Part shown: one piece after another, positions 11,351 to 23,812 of the stretch
How the letters are laid out: the number at the start of each line of letters is the position of its first letter
Numbering within the stretch: position 1 is the stretch's first letter
Source: Rutpela maculata
Lineage: Eukaryota; Arthropoda; Insecta; Coleoptera; Cerambycidae
DNA length: 64,000 nt
Assembly: GCA_936432065.2 (NCBI GenBank)
Contig: OW386290.2
Coordinates: 129,130,677-129,194,676 of the forward strand
Direction: 5' to 3'
Position numbers and translations under genes: made by a program
The notes under the pieces: model-generated
What the model saw: only the letters and a program-made list of their open reading frames with translations
Told to the model about the DNA's origin: nothing
Databases searched by the model: none

Positions 11351-12524
11351 TGCAGGCCCCCGTATGGGGTGGGTCTATTGGGTACTGAGTTTGGGGTCCG
11401 TGCTTCCGAGGGGCCCTTTTTCAAATTTCTTGAAGTTAGTTAGGTTTATTTAGTAAAGTAAAATATGCTCCCATCCACAGCTAATTATACTAAATCCGTT
11501 AGTGCCGCACATGTTAGACTAATTGCAAGACATCGTGATCGTAACTGATACTGTGTCGAGTCTATTTCTCACCAAATTTTGAAATTCTTATTTTATAAAT
11601 TGTCTTTTGCCATTTTGCAAGCCAGTTATACGATTTTTGAGGGTTGTAAATTCAGAAATCGATCCAAGATGTTGATGGTAGCTGTACACTGGCTTTGTAG
11701 CAGACACCTCAAGACCTTAAAAAAATATTAAACTGCTTACAAATGTCTGTCAGAAGGGATGCCCTCATAGGAAAAATTTTGGTTATAATCCAGCCTGAAT
11801 GGAGGAAGCACAATGGCAAGATTTTTAGAGTATAAGGTTGCCTCGTAAGTCACGATCCCCACCAAAAAATGTCATTAGCCAATGAGCAGCTGGTGTGAAA
11901 TCACACCAGATGCAGAGCCTTATTCAAAATATTGTAAGGATTTGTGTAATGTTAAAATTAAGCAAAGTACTCGTAGCTAGAACGAGCTCGCAATGACCCG
12001 TTTGAGGTAGGGGTTAATTACCTTGTATTTTGTGCCACTGTTTTGCATGGTGGTAATCAAGATAAGTTATAGAATATAACATTTCAGATCATAGTATACT
12101 TCGGCCAGTATGGACCGTCCTCCTAGAAAGAGATAACGGCACCGCTACTGCGCTTTCGAAGAACAAGAATAGTCTGACTCTCATCACCGCACTCGCGTCT
12201 CGCTTAAACGCTGAATACGAGAGAACCTTATACTCTACAAATCTTGGCAAAATGAGGCGTAAGGCCTGAATATGATGACCTTTCGTCGCCACTCTAAAAT
12301 AGGAAGGAGAATGTCTCTCAGAAAGTGCAGTATTAAAGAGAATAGTATAGAGTCCCATATTGTGTGACAAATTGTGCTGAGAATATGCAATTTTAAATGT
12401 CTTCTCTCTCTCTCTCTTTTTACACTGACGTCTTTTCATTAGATAACATTTAAGGAACTTGGGGCGTTTTGATGGGACCCAAATTCGTAGTGGTCTCTAC
12501 AAGCACTTTAGCATAGAAAAAAAA
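11351..12524. other. No gene recognised; short palindrome
   Basis: A 9-bp-arm palindrome CTGGTGTGAAATCACACCAG lies near 11890 and a (CT)n tract near 12403. The open frame at 12089-12439 (minus) shows no family motif. Confidence 0.4.
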
Positions 12525-12583
12525 CAAAAAATCAGATTTGCTACGCTGTCAATTTTTTGATAGTGTGGAAAATCTGATTTTTG
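12525..12583. repeat. Short hairpin, ~27-bp arms
   Basis: CAAAAAATCAGATTTGCTAC (12525) pairs with its imperfect complement ending at 12583, with a 4-base loop. Confidence 0.5.
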
Positions 12584-12889
12584 TATTTATTTTTAACAAA
12601 TTTTTTGTACATATTTTCAAAGAGTAGATTGGATTAAAGGCAACAGCTTGTTAACATCAGTAACTTAGAGATTTTGCTTCCCCTTCTGTAAAAATACCAG
12701 ATGTTACATGTTTATTGAATAAGTGCTTTGCATTCTGAATGCTTTTTCTTGATGACATTTTATATTGTTCGTAAAATGTGCTTAGAGCTAACAACTTTAA
12801 ATCCTCATTCGTATAAAATTGTAACAAATGTTATGTTGTGGAAACATGATACTATGACTAGAAATAGATATGCTTACATGCATCTTTCC

Positions 12890-13138
12890 CATTGTGATTG
12901 CATCCAACGTGAAATGTTGCAGAAGCTTGAACACTATGCAGGGTATTACCTTAAACTGGTTTCAGTCTTACTTGTCAAACTTTAGAGCTGAGAAATTAAT
13001 AATTCCATATTTTCCAATGTCGTGGGTGCTTCAAGGTTCAGATCTTGGACAAGTTTTATTTTAGTTAGACATTAATGACCCGACTGAAGTTAATATTAAA
13101 GGAAAGTTCGCCCTATTTGGTGATGATACTATTATAGT
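12890..13138 (+). pseudogene. Non-LTR reverse transcriptase fragment
   Basis: Pieces ITLNWFQSYLSNFRAEKL, VLQGSDLGQVLF and INDPTEVN, then FGDDTIIVQ, follow the order of LINE RT motifs (the FADDT box reads FGDDT). A stop follows VLF and the flank is shifted. The 3' side is cut by the MITE at 13139. Confidence 0.7.
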
Positions 13139-13975
13139 ACAGTGTGTCCCCGGATCAAGGTGTATTAAATAGGTGGTCCCATATACGGCACTTTCCTATG
13201 AAAATAATGGCTTTTATAAGTGCATAGTTTCTATTTACTTTAGTAGATGGCGCGAGCTTTAAGGTCCTACAATTACCTGTGTATAAATAGGGCATGTGCA
13301 TCATATAATTAACATAACCTCAAATTTTAAGTTTTTTAAGTTTATTCTCATTTTTAATGTTTGTATACGCATTTTTAGCATGGAGCCATACTGACTCCAA
13401 GCAAATATTTAAAAATTCACTCAAATATTTTTTCAATATTGTTGGTTAATAAAAATAGACTTCTAATTATAGGTTAGATTCCTAACCTGCAAGATGCGCT
13501 TTATTTTATTGTGGCAAACTATTTAAAACTTCATAAACATTAAGTTGAGCTAGATTTTGGTTGAAAGTACAGGAACCAGGCAGAAATTTTAACAGTGCTA
13601 CGTAATACGTGTCAATCTTAAGAAATACATAGTTTTGAGGTTAGTTGTGATGTCACGTACAGATGCCGCATGAACGAATTGCCATGCTGCATGTAGTGTT
13701 GCATATATGGGGCCCGTGCACCATTTGGTTTTTAATTTAGCTATTTAATGTCAGATGTCACTGGACTCTTGTTTCACTAAACACAAACGAAAGGCCGGAA
13801 ATGTATGCAACACTATGCATGTATGCACAGAACCTGCAGAATTATCTTCCTATGCGTAAGTAACGACAGAGCCTATTGTTCCTGCCATCTATTACATTAT
13901 ATACAAAGTAAGCACTTATGAAGCCACTGTGTGTCGCATCACCTATTTAATACACTCTGCCCCGGATGGACCTAC
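13139..13975. mobile_element. MITE with inverted ends containing GTGTATTAAATAGGTG
   Basis: Left 13139-13260 and right 13855-13975 are inverted copies sharing GTGTATTAAATAGGTG, CTTATAAGTGC-type words and AGATGGC. The core is about 600 bp with no ORF. It interrupts the RT remnant. The exact ends are uncertain because the outermost 12 bases diverge. Confidence 0.6.
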
Positions 13976-14218
13976 CTATACATAATTTTCCTTATTTCGC
14001 ATTTTAAGAGAACTTTTTATGAAGAATGACTTTCTTCATAAAAAGTTTTGCTTATCGTGAAAAGTCACTAGCCATACTCAGACTTTCAAAATAACATACT
14101 GGGTAGTTAGCAAATAAGGAAATGTGAATTTGTGCCAATAGTAAAGGTATTAATTTTTTGAGAGGAATATAAAAATGTTACTGAAAGAAGTTGTTTCTAA
14201 TATTAATAGTAGTCCAGA

Positions 14219-14928
14219 TATGAAATTTGAACGTTGTATCACATATAAATCCCATATGCGACACTCCTTTCATGTCGTTAAAACACCGCATTTGACCTTG
14301 GAAACAGTTTAAATGTCCAACAACGTTGCCAAGTTTATATTTCTAGAGTAAAAATGTGGTAAGACAGTGTTGCCATTTTAAAATTTATTATTATTGTTTA
14401 TTTGCTCAATATAATATAGAAGTAAAGTACTTAATTTATATTAGACAATTTGAGTCGCTTAAAAATATTAATTAGATAATAAACGTACCTTCTCATTTTA
14501 ATTATTTTTGTTATATTTAATAACTTCAAATATATGATATTTTGTTGTTGTATTAACAACATGAAGTATTTTATTTATATACAGTGTGTATTTTTTTAGA
14601 TGGATTCACCAAAATAAACAAAACAACAAGAAAATTCAAAATCAAACGACGCGTAGGTTATACCATGACACCAGTACTAACACTAACCCTCTTCGATAAG
14701 ACTATATATTGCTCAGAATAAATCAGTTCAACAGTGTGACTACACGCGACAATGTAATCTTTACATGTTCATGTACAGTCAAATTTAATGACTGTCCAGA
14801 TTAACTGCACAGGCGTCTGGTCCCTTTAATAGGGAGCAGAGACCGATCGTGTCGCGCAAATAGCTCTGTACTGCTCTGTGTCACATATGGGATTTATATG
14901 TGGTTGTATCTCAAAGTTGATATTTTTG
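14219..14928. mobile_element. Inverted-repeat element (CACATATAAATCCCATATG)
   Basis: The arms 14219-14263 and 14878-14928 are inverted and share CACATATAAATCCCATATG. The 0.7 kb core is non-coding. Confidence 0.55.
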
Positions 14929-14994
14929 CGAAAATTATGATTAAAATAATTTTATTAATTTAACGAAAGCACATAATTTATTGAACAAAATGAT

Positions 14995-15122
14995 AACAAA
15001 ACTATTCTATGTGTTGTCCTCCTACCGCTACACATTTTTCAATATTTTTTCTGAATTTTTCATAAACTAAATGAATTGTATCCTCATTTATGTCGGCTAT
15101 TGCTTCTGATATTTTCTATTGA
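14995..15122 (-). pseudogene. IS630/Tc1-mariner-like transposase, C-terminal tail
   Basis: The minus strand reads EAIADINEDTIHLVYEKFR then IEKCVAVGGQHIE and a stop. This matches the ending (RR..C....GgHfEh) of a common insect Tc1-like transposase whose larger remnant lies at 25060-25740. Upstream sequence is unrelated. Confidence 0.65.
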
Positions 15123-16714
15123 AAAGTTCAATTGCATATTTGTACGATATTTCACCAATACCGTAACATTTAACTAAATAAATTTGTTCTAGAATCAACA
15201 TTACTTAAGAAGTTCTCTGACAAGAACTCGACTTTTTTATAAATAAATGTCAGTGTATGTTGTCATGGATACAACACATAGAATAGTCTAGTTCTGATAG
15301 CAAGTTGGGCTTCTTCATGCCTTTATATAGTCCTGGTAGTTCGCTTCTGGAAGATTCTACTGTTCTCCAGCAAATGTCACCATTCTATATATTTCCAGAC
15401 GCCTAGATTTTGATACCACACACGCCATCTATGGGATGATAGCCGAACCAACCAACTAATTTAGTTTCCTGTTACATATACATGAAAACTTAGAGGCAAC
15501 TCACATAGATGTCACGGGGGGGTAGAACATGTCACGGTATATTTTGGTTTGATTAGATATTGCCTGAGGAAAATCTTTATTAAACGTAATTTTATTAGGC
15601 TGTGAATTTTATTTTAACAAAAAATAATACTCTTGTTTTCTCTTATCAGGCATTAACATTATTAAAGGCCATTTATTTATTTGTAATAAATTAATAATTT
15701 AAACAGTCATTTTCGACAAAAAGCACCTTAACAAATAATGAAGCAGATAAACTTCCTATTTTGCTGTGTCGTCTTGCATGTCTAGTTCTGCCAGCGCTGC
15801 TGGAGCATAAGTTGATGTCATACGCCGAATGCTGCAAAAATGATTTCACGATTCAAGCATATTTCCTGTGTCTTAGTATCATGTTGTGAAAGAAAATATC
15901 TTAGAAGTGATGATTACAACTAACGAAACAAAACACATTAAAAATACTAAGGGTTTTATTACGATGATTGTAGAGCATTGGAACTATTTAAAATGATTTT
16001 AATAATTGCTTAGATTCTATTAGAATATTCAACTTCTAGTCAATAGCTGTTGGAATTAAGGTTACAAGGCTGAATTTTGTATGACTGTGATTGTATGTGT
16101 GATATTTTACAATTCCTTCGACCACTAACATGCATGTACATAGTATCTTATTTATTTATATATTTAATATGTTGTTAGTTGCAGGGTATACATTAATCGA
16201 CTTATAATATTATCTCTAGTTACTATGTATTTTTTATTGTTTACTTCAAAATTGTTTTAATTTTGTCACCAAACCTCGTTCTAGTCACTTTTTTATTGTT
16301 TTCTTTTTATTTTATACATTTGTACTGTTGCGGTTATATAATTTTTTTTTTCATTGTCATATTGTACCTAAAGAACACTGAACAGTATTTGTAATCTAGT
16401 AAGGCTGATTATTCCTATGGTCAATGTATTGTATGCAATTTTTAACATATTGCCATTTAAAAAATGCATACATGGTTTAGAAATTGTAAAAGAATACATC
16501 CCTATTCCTTAGCATATATTATGTCCCTTATCCTTAGATGGTGTTATGTAAAATATATCTTAAGTGTTTGAAAAACGGTGCTTTATGGAAATTTTTCAGA
16601 GATCGCACAGAGGGGCGAATTTCTTATACATTTGACAGTTGACAGAGGGAGTCTACATAGTTATTGATCAAACTAATGATCATTTTCCTTTTATTACCTG
16701 TAGTAGAGGTTATT
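15123..16714. other. No recognised feature
   Basis: AT-rich, unique-looking sequence with no supported ORF. Confidence 0.4.
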
Positions 16715-16815
16715 CTGGCATGTGACCCCGGAGTAATTCCTACAAAGGAATTTTTTGCTTGGATAATGTAGGAGGTGTTGCCACAAACACTAATTAATGT
16801 TTTCCAAAAAAGTTT
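16715..16815. repeat. Half copy of the GTTTTCCA MITE family
   Basis: GTAATTCCTACAAAGGAATT, GTGTTGCCACAA and ATTAATGTTTTCCA occur in the order seen at 45495-45880 and, inverted, at 23813-23995. Confidence 0.5.
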
Positions 16816-17763
16816 ATTGCATTTCGGGAAAATGTCTGCCCCGTTGTTCCGACGTTATTAATTTTGCATAATTAATAAATAGTATATTATGCAACGACCA
16901 TTTAATGATAGCTATTAAGACACGAGCATGAGAATTATGACATGAGTCGTAGGCGAATGTCATAATGAATGCATGTGTTTTAATTGCCATTAAATGTGAG
17001 TTGCATACACTATTTTTTCTACGACCAGTCTTAATGAAATAGAAAATTAACACTTTATTTCTGAAATTGCTGGGTAAACATGACATGACAAATGACTTGT
17101 CAAAATTGATAAATTTTAGATCTGTGATATGTTCAAGACAATAGTTGTTACTGACAGAATATTGCTGTCTGTCGCATTTCTATTGGTTATAAACTTGTAT
17201 CTTAATGAATCTCATTAAAGTACAGATAGGGAATGTCTAATAATCGAATTAAAGCATAGGAGTAGAAAAATTAACTTACAGTGCGTGATTTCTTTAAAAG
17301 AATGAAGTTATTCCGGTTTTTTCGAATTTTTACTGATCTGTACACCCAATATTTTTCTGTATACTATTGATAATAACTAATTACTGCATAGGAGCAACGG
17401 GGACAGATAATTGCAAAAACCTGCAACGAAGCACACATTGCCACCATTCTGATGGCAGTAAATCGTAAAATATTAATAATAGACAAAAGTAGTTTAAAAC
17501 TTTCCGTCAGGCGCGGCCTTAAAATCAACAAAATCAGGTGCAGTGTATCAAGATGATCAAGTTTGCTTCTTTTCAAAAAATTTTAATTCAATGTATATTT
17601 ATTATTTCGCAAGTACATTTTGTATAAAAATATTAGAATATAGTCAAAATAACTTAACTTTTTTCGATTTATATAAAAGAACAAGTACACCATATTTTTA
17701 ATTTAAATATTGAAAGAACAATATTTTAAATTTCAATATTGAAAGAAATACAATAAAATTCAC
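16816..17763. other. No recognised feature
   Basis: Short open frames on the minus strand (for example 16814-17086, 17364-17576) have no family motif or convincing gene context. Confidence 0.35.
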
Positions 17764-19249
17764 ATCATTACACCATCTCCTCATCTATGTCTTGTTGTGG
17801 TATCTCTGGCAATATTTGACTGCAATCTTTGCAAAAGCTTTCTAAGTGCATGAGACAAATGGGTTTTTTACATCTTTTGCAATTATGTTTGTCAAACGCC
17901 TTTGTCCTATGCAAATATGACATTTGTTGCGTTTTCCTACATTTTCTTTTTCTTCTGTATGTTGTTCTTCGTCTAGTGGCCCAATTCTTTTCAGACATTG
18001 TTGCAGGGCGGTATGAATCCCAGATGTCTGTGAACTTCGTCGAGCCATATGAGGTGCAACTAATGCGTGTGACAATGTTTTCAAAAATGTTTTTCTTTGA
18101 ATAACATTTTGATCGTTGCCGAAATATACTACTTGAGCATTGATTCTGCTAATATTGAGCATAGCAAAAAATACGACCATTGGCCAACGACGAACATTTC
18201 TAGCCACATTGAATGATGCACACAATTTATCTGTGGTGTCAACTCCACCTTTAGTACTATTGTAAAACGTAATGGTGGATGGCTTCTTTTTATCTCCAGT
18301 AGCGGGATCTATAGAGTTATCTTCATGAAAACTTGAAGCCAAAATCACACATTTTCCTTTTCTAGAAACGTGAAACAACAAAGTGCATTCCTTTTTGAAG
18401 CCAAACAAGCTGCTATATACAGCTCTTTTGTTATTTGGCAGGAACTCATGAGGAATTTCGACTTTGTTTTTTCTTAATGTTCCTACATTAGAGAGGTTTT
18501 TACTTCGCAACTTTTCTATCAACGGAATACTGGTAAACCAGTTATCTGCAGTTACATTTCGTCCGGAATGATAGATGGTTGGCAAAGACGCAGAACAACA
18601 TCCGACGGTGAATTGCTCAATCGATATGGGCCTTCGGGTTGTAATCCTGCGTATATTACTAAATTATAAAGATAGCAAACCGAGAGTCAACCAGTGCGTA
18701 GATCTTAATCCCGTAATTATTGGGTTTATTAGGTATGTATTGCACAAAACCGCATCTTCCTCGGAATCCCTCTAATTTCTCATCAATCGTTACATGGTCT
18801 CCAAGACTATAGGACTTCTGCGAATTTTGCAGAAGAATTTCACAAATTGCTACAAGTTTATCTGTTTTTCTTTTTTCTTTCCTGGTAGTCCGATCGTCAA
18901 AATTGCATACAACGCATAATGAATTTAAATCTTTTGATGTTCATGACAAGTGGAAATTTTTCAATGCCGTCCCCATCAGATCCCATAGGTCTTCCAAACT
19001 GTCTGTTACTTCTGTGAACACCAGCTAAATATAAGAGACCTAAATGCCTTCAGCTCAATAATATCTATAGGTTTGGCATTTCTAGCGCGTTTGAATAATA
19101 ATTTAATGGGTCGCGTGCGCGTGACGTCACATGTCCCAGACCTTAGGAAAAACAAACCGCTGTCATTAGCTGTCAAATGGCGACTGACTAAACCTCAGAA
19201 TTAAATTTTTCGTAATCCTGGAGTTTTTATCGATATTATATAATACAAA

Positions 19250-19357
19250 ATGGCTAGTTTTTATTGTATTATAAATTGTGGAAGTGTGGCAATACGAGAC
19301 AACATCAGTTTTTATAAAATAACGTCGATTTACAGCCAGAAGAAGAGGTTAGGTTAA
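19250..19357 (+). pseudogene. THAP-like zinc-finger start, short ORF
   Basis: A 35-codon frame from ATG reads MASFYCIINCGSV, then ISFYKITSIY. The CxxxC pair and following FYKI match the start of THAP domains (C2CH DNA-binding fingers used by P-type transposases and host THAP proteins). A GTTAGG donor-like site precedes the stop, so it may be a first exon. The rest of the finger is not contiguous. Confidence 0.4.
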
Positions 19358-20109
19358 ACAATTCCAGGCAATTAAAAGAAATGCTCTAAGTTGTTGCATG
19401 TTAATGCAAAAATGATAGTAATAACTGCTGCTCAAACAAGCAATAAACAATCCATGGTAAAGAAAATTAACATTGGTTTGTCTCTATTTTTAATAACTAT
19501 TTCTTATTTAAATTTTAGTTGAGCGAAGCATGAACTGCAGGGAGAGTATATTTAAGAGAATACAAGTCATAATTAACAATTGACCTACATAAAATAGTAA
19601 AATACATGTTAAACATTTTATATAATATATTATAATAAAAAATTTACAAAAATTACAACGGTTTGCGTAGTCCAATCTATAGGTATATAAGGTATAGACG
19701 AGGGGTTAACCGCTGGAAGAAATTGTGTACATCTTATTACATACTTCAAATAGTTTACAGTAGATATGTCAGTCTTTCATTGTATATTTTATAAAGTGTC
19801 TTTTTCACAAAATTTACAGCGGTTAATCTCCAACCATAGCCATGTTCATTGCTAAAAAACTAAAAGGAAAGATTTCCTGTTAGTGGTGAACACGTTTTGT
19901 CTAGACTGGCAACACAATCCCAGCGAGCATTAAGGAACCATCTGAATCTGCAATAGTCCAAGGAGTCAATGGCTTTTATTCATGATGCTAAGAGTTCATA
20001 TCCTGAAAAATAATTTTTTGCATTAGTAATTATTGATAAAACAAAATTTAATTAGGCAAGCATATATGAAAAAAATGGTTGATAACTAATTCTTACCGTT
20101 GTAACAAGC

Positions 20110-20400
20110 TTTTATCCTGCAAATTTCTTGCAGAGTACTTCTTTCACCTAACCACAAACAGCTTCAAGACTTCTCAATGCCTTGAATTCGTCCTTCTGTC
20201 TATGTAATTCTTTCAAAAATCAAGTAATTCGCAACATCCCTACGTGTAACATTTGGAAATACATCAATATTGGTACTAAAGTATTTTTTTCTCAAAATAT
20301 AAGGATTTAATTCGATGGCAGCCGTATACCTAACCTCTATATCAGGAGACAATTGGGTTGTTGCACGAAGTTAAAATTTGAGGAGAATCTATGTTAAACA
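20110..20400 (-). pseudogene. Fragment resembling insect SWIM/YqaJ-associated transposon protein
   Basis: The minus strand reads NPYILRKKYFSTNIDVF then PNVTRRDVANYLIF and, after frame slips, FKALRSLEA and a CG.V-like run. From memory this order (DPY..K..F, P..T..D..NYL, K..KSLEAY..F..GWV) is typical of widespread invertebrate proteins carrying SWIM and YqaJ-like nuclease domains. The similarity is short and frameshifted, so the assignment is tentative. Confidence 0.3.
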
Positions 20401-20714
20401 ATAACAATTATTCATAAAAAATCATTAGAAACATGCAGAAGGTGAAAAGAAAGTCTTATAATATTATAGTATTAATTACAAAAATACATGCATTTAAAAC
20501 GGAGATGACATAATAACGGCAGTCTGTAGAGAAGTTAGTTATAAAATGACAAGAAACGGGTACTAATTTAGAAACTCGCTGATAGCGACGGAGAAAAAAG
20601 ACAATCACGACAGTTTAATCTGACATTATATTTAACGTCAAATTCAACTGACGTTCATAGGTTACAATTCGGTATAGTTTAACAGCATCTAGTTATGAAT
20701 AAATATAAGTACAG

Positions 20715-20870
20715 ATAGTGTTTTCTGCCGTACTGTGTAAATAATACCACCAATTCACCAGAAAAACTGTTGTGTTCCAATAATAAACGCTGAACGTAAT
20801 AATGAATGATTCAAAGCCACCAGAGAAGGACCAAGTCTTCTTATTGTGGAGACCATTTCAATGTCAAGTA
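20715..20870 (+). pseudogene. Second THAP-like piece
   Basis: Plus-strand pieces VNNTTNSPEKLLCS and SSYCGDHFNVK (about 20836-20868) resemble the CxxHF half of a THAP domain. A GTAAAG donor-like site follows directly at 20869. The frame between the two pieces is broken. Confidence 0.35.
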
Positions 20871-20964
20871 AAGTAACAAATTACAATGTATTCTAAGCGT
20901 TTTATTTGTGGTAAGTTGTATCTTAATGTAGGAATTTGATTTTTAATATGGGTTTATGTTGTAG

Positions 20965-21121
20965 GAAAAACGGCCGCATTACAAGACTTGTGTGGCGTTC
21001 TAGCTGTTACAAATTTAAATTACCCGCCAAACTGGTGGATAAAACAGGGTGTATTACTTAACGGCTCTAGATTAGAATGTTATTCATGCTTTGACTTCCT
21101 AAAAGGAGGGAAATGGTTTTA
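20965..21121 (+). other. Open segment after splice-like AG, unknown
   Basis: The frame DLCGVLAVTNLNYPPNWW then GSRLECYSCFDFLKGGKWF ends in TAA. It is more codon-like than its AT-rich surroundings and sits between THAP-like piece and the 3' half of the element. No family is recognised. Confidence 0.25.
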
Positions 21122-22907
21122 ATCTGCTTTTATGTATTTTATCTAGTTTATGTTGGAATAAAGTGCAGTTGTTTTTGTTAGCTATTGATTATTTATGAAG
21201 CTCCCTAGACGCCCCATAATACTAGGATGATCAATAAATTAACAAAGGAAATTTAAAAACTCGCCTATATGAAACAAACTGTGAAAGTCGTCTAAGGTCG
21301 GTGAACACAATCAGTCGGAAATGGCTCCGAATGCATTGGATTGTAGTTATAAATGCCCTTTGAATTATGTGTGTTATAAATACATATCATTGTTTATTGC
21401 TTAGATAGATACTATAGCATAAAGTACTTACCTACCTATTTATTATTTTTTGTTATAATACAGTTTCTTGATATCTTCGTAAGTCTCATTCTGACTCTTC
21501 TTAGAAGTGAGTATCAATGGATAATAAATAATTTCTTTACTAGATAAACTTATTTTGTTGTTTTCAGATAGATACGCTTGCATATAGTTAATAGGAAATA
21601 AAACAATGAAAAGGAAATATTTAATAAAATACAAAGTATAGTTAACAAATTCATCTAAATTAAATAATAATATACATATTAGACATATTATGTAATATTA
21701 ATAAGATAAGGTAAAGGAAGTTCTTGCAGAAATTACAATAGTTTGTACTGTCTATAGCAGCTGTAACGTAAGTACCTTGCAGCTTCTGCACTTCCAACCA
21801 TTGCAATGTCAAAACGATCGTCTCTTTTTAAAAATTCGCTGACCATAAATATATCTACCGCAAGTAGAATGTCAGAATTAGCTTTTACAGATATACTGCC
21901 TTAGTTGTTTTGTAAAAAAATATTAACAATAACTGCAAACATCAATCACTGCTAGCTAAACGTCAAATTTACTTTTGACATATGAGGTTATTTTCTTTCT
22001 TGACAGCAATGTCAACTTATTCGTCTTCATCTTTTCTGCTTATAAGTTCACATCTAACTGCCGTTATGATGTCACTACCGTTTTCGCGGCACATTCAAAT
22101 AGTCGAAGTTTAACAATTTTTTTAAATATGTTACGCTAAGAATTTTTCTTCCAAATTAAATATATAACTAAATTAAGTCCTCCACTACCACATTTCACCA
22201 TTTTTGAAAATTCGTCAACAACCCAATTCTGCAAAATACGAACTAACCGTCATCCTGACGAACAAAATTGTTTATATAACAGTATTAGGAATAGTTGTAG
22301 ATGTTAATTAATCCAACAACAAGTTCTTAAATGGCACAAACACTGCAAAATTCACTTTAAAGAAACACGTTTAATCGGCGGATTTCTCAATGACAGCTGT
22401 TTGTTTTTCCTAAGGTCTCAAAATCTGTGACGTCGGCGCACGCGACCCATACTTTTAGTATATTGGATAGTGTGTTGTACAATGATATCCAATATTTCAT
22501 CATCCATGATGCAACTCCAACATTCCAAAGGAGTTTTTGCCGTTCTTGCAGCACGTATCACACCAGGTATCTTTCGAATGAGATTATGTTGTTTTGAACG
22601 ACCTCTTTGTGATGGAGGATTTTTATTCCATTTAATTTTTTCTACAATCTTTTTTCCTTTAGCTTTTTCTCTTCCAAAAAAAAATTTTCAGCCGTGTCAC
22701 CTGTGTCAGATCCATTTTCGTCGTCGTCACTATCCTCCTGCTCCTGTTCACCATCTGTATCCTCTTCGTCATCAAAATGATCCTGCAAATCAAGTTCATC
22801 TTCAAACATCACTCTTTGTAGCGCTTCAACATCTTTAGGATCTGTTAGATTACAATGTTTTTTTACTACATCCCACCATGATCAACGTATTTTTGACCTA
22901 AAATACA

Positions 22908-23528
22908 TACAGAATCGGAAAGCGTTTGTTTTGGTATTGCACTAGTTTCAACGATTTAACCGACCGCCCATAAAGTCATCTACCAGTACTCTAGCAGAGG
23001 TAAACAGTGACACGCCCATCAAGAGAAGCACGTACACGATTGCATGCTTCGCTCTCGCTTGCCGCTCTCACTTGCTCTTATTGCCATCCCAAAACCAATA
23101 CTTTCCGATACTGTATAATTATGTTTACCTCAATAATCGTGGGCATTGTATCAATTTGATATTTATCGACATACACATATTAAAAATATATATGTAAATA
23201 GAAAATGCTAATAATATAAATACAAATGAATGTAGCACTTACCAAAATAATTGATAGGTAACAAAATTCACAAATTTATTTTGTAATAGGTATGGGCGCG
23301 GTGTATCAACCTGAACAATATTCATATTTCTTTCTTGTAGTAAAGGTTATTGTAAACTAACCGTTAGGTAGATAGATGAGAGTTAGGAAAATACTGGTGA
23401 CGAATTTTCCCGACTATTTACCAGTCAAAAGTATTAGCACAATACATTTGATATGTATCAGTCAGATCAGCTGCGCCCGACGGAAGATTAAATAGAAGTT
23501 GCAGTTTTTTTCATTTTCTACAATATTG
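22908..23528. other. No recognised feature
   Basis: Probable flank of the decayed piggyBac. No terminus or TTAA-anchored end could be identified. Confidence 0.35.
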
Positions 23529-23812
23529 GTAATGCCCAGTGGCGCAGCCAGAAAATTCATCTGGGAGGGGGCAATAGAACCGGCCTCCCCAGATGATGAG
23601 AAAAATTTTTCAGAAAATGGTTGAAAACGGATCTACCGTTTTCAACCATCCTCTACTAGATAATATTGGCATTAATTACAAAATATTTATTTCAAGGGAT
23701 AATTTGGATACTGCTTTGTACTGATAGAGATTATGCTTCTTTATTTTTTTGCTCATGGAAGACGGCTTGGGGGCCCCATGGCTCCTCTCCTGGCTGCGCC
23801 CATGGTAATACC
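23529..23812. mobile_element. hAT-type MITE, 268 bp, with 8-bp target duplication
   Basis: The body 23537-23804 begins CAGTGGCGCAGCCAG and ends CTGGCTGCGCCCATG. It is flanked by GTAATGCC and GTAATACC (7 of 8 identical). A perfect 14-bp-arm hairpin (ATGGTTGAAAACGG, loop ATCTA) lies inside at 23617-23649. CAG-starting ends and 8-bp duplications are typical of hAT. Confidence 0.75.

Larger units (their letters stand above)
19108..22448. mobile_element. 3.3 kb DNA transposon with GGGTCGCGTGCGC ends, inserted in piggyBac
   Basis: The ends are inverted copies: GGGTCGCGTGCGCGTGACGT at 19108 and, inverted, GGGTCGCGTGCGCCGACGTC at 22448. Further inside both ends share ACCTTAGGAAAAACAAAC and GCTGTCATT, so the inverted end is about 60 bp. 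The flanks carry AT on each side. Removing the element plus one AT restores the piggyBac reading frame (TKS then IKLLF), which supports a 2-bp AT duplication. Inside are THAP-like pieces on the plus strand and a conserved-looking piece on the minus strand. I cannot place it in a named superfamily. Confidence 0.8.
17764..22907 (-). pseudogene. piggyBac transposase, decayed and split by a 3.3 kb insertion
   Basis: The N-terminal part (22907-22449) reads TDPKDVEALQRVMFED, an acidic stretch, SQRGRSKQHNLIRKIPG and DDEILDIIVQHTIQY. After the insertion (19108-22448) the frame resumes with IDIIELKAFRSLIF (19080-19020), then frameshifted RSNRQ, GIEKFPLVMNIKRFKF, TIDEKLEGFRGRCGF (first catalytic Asp), TADNWFTSIPL (second), KGGVDTTDKL (third), RRWPMVVFFAML, and a C-terminal cysteine-rich finger KHNCKRCKKPICLMHLES ending at 17768. 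Several frameshifts and in-frame stops (for example after FAIFII near 18660) make it dead. All three catalytic aspartates are still readable. It is a different lineage from the left-edge copy: no intron is seen and the sequence is clearly divergent. Confidence 0.88.

Noticed and set aside
11341..11440. GC-rich GGTGGGTCTATTGGG stretch as a hAT end
   Set aside because: No matching inverted end and no duplication.
12089..12439. 116-codon minus-strand ORF
   Set aside because: Low-complexity charged start, no domain, no splice or promoter support.
15003..15286. 16-bp inverted words CTATTCTATGTGTTGT as a transposon end
   Set aside because: One arm lies in the coding tail of the transposase remnant and the symmetry does not extend; probably chance or local.
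23010..23110. Second terminus of the decayed piggyBac
   Set aside because: No CCC-type end next to TTAA could be found on either side of 17764-22907.
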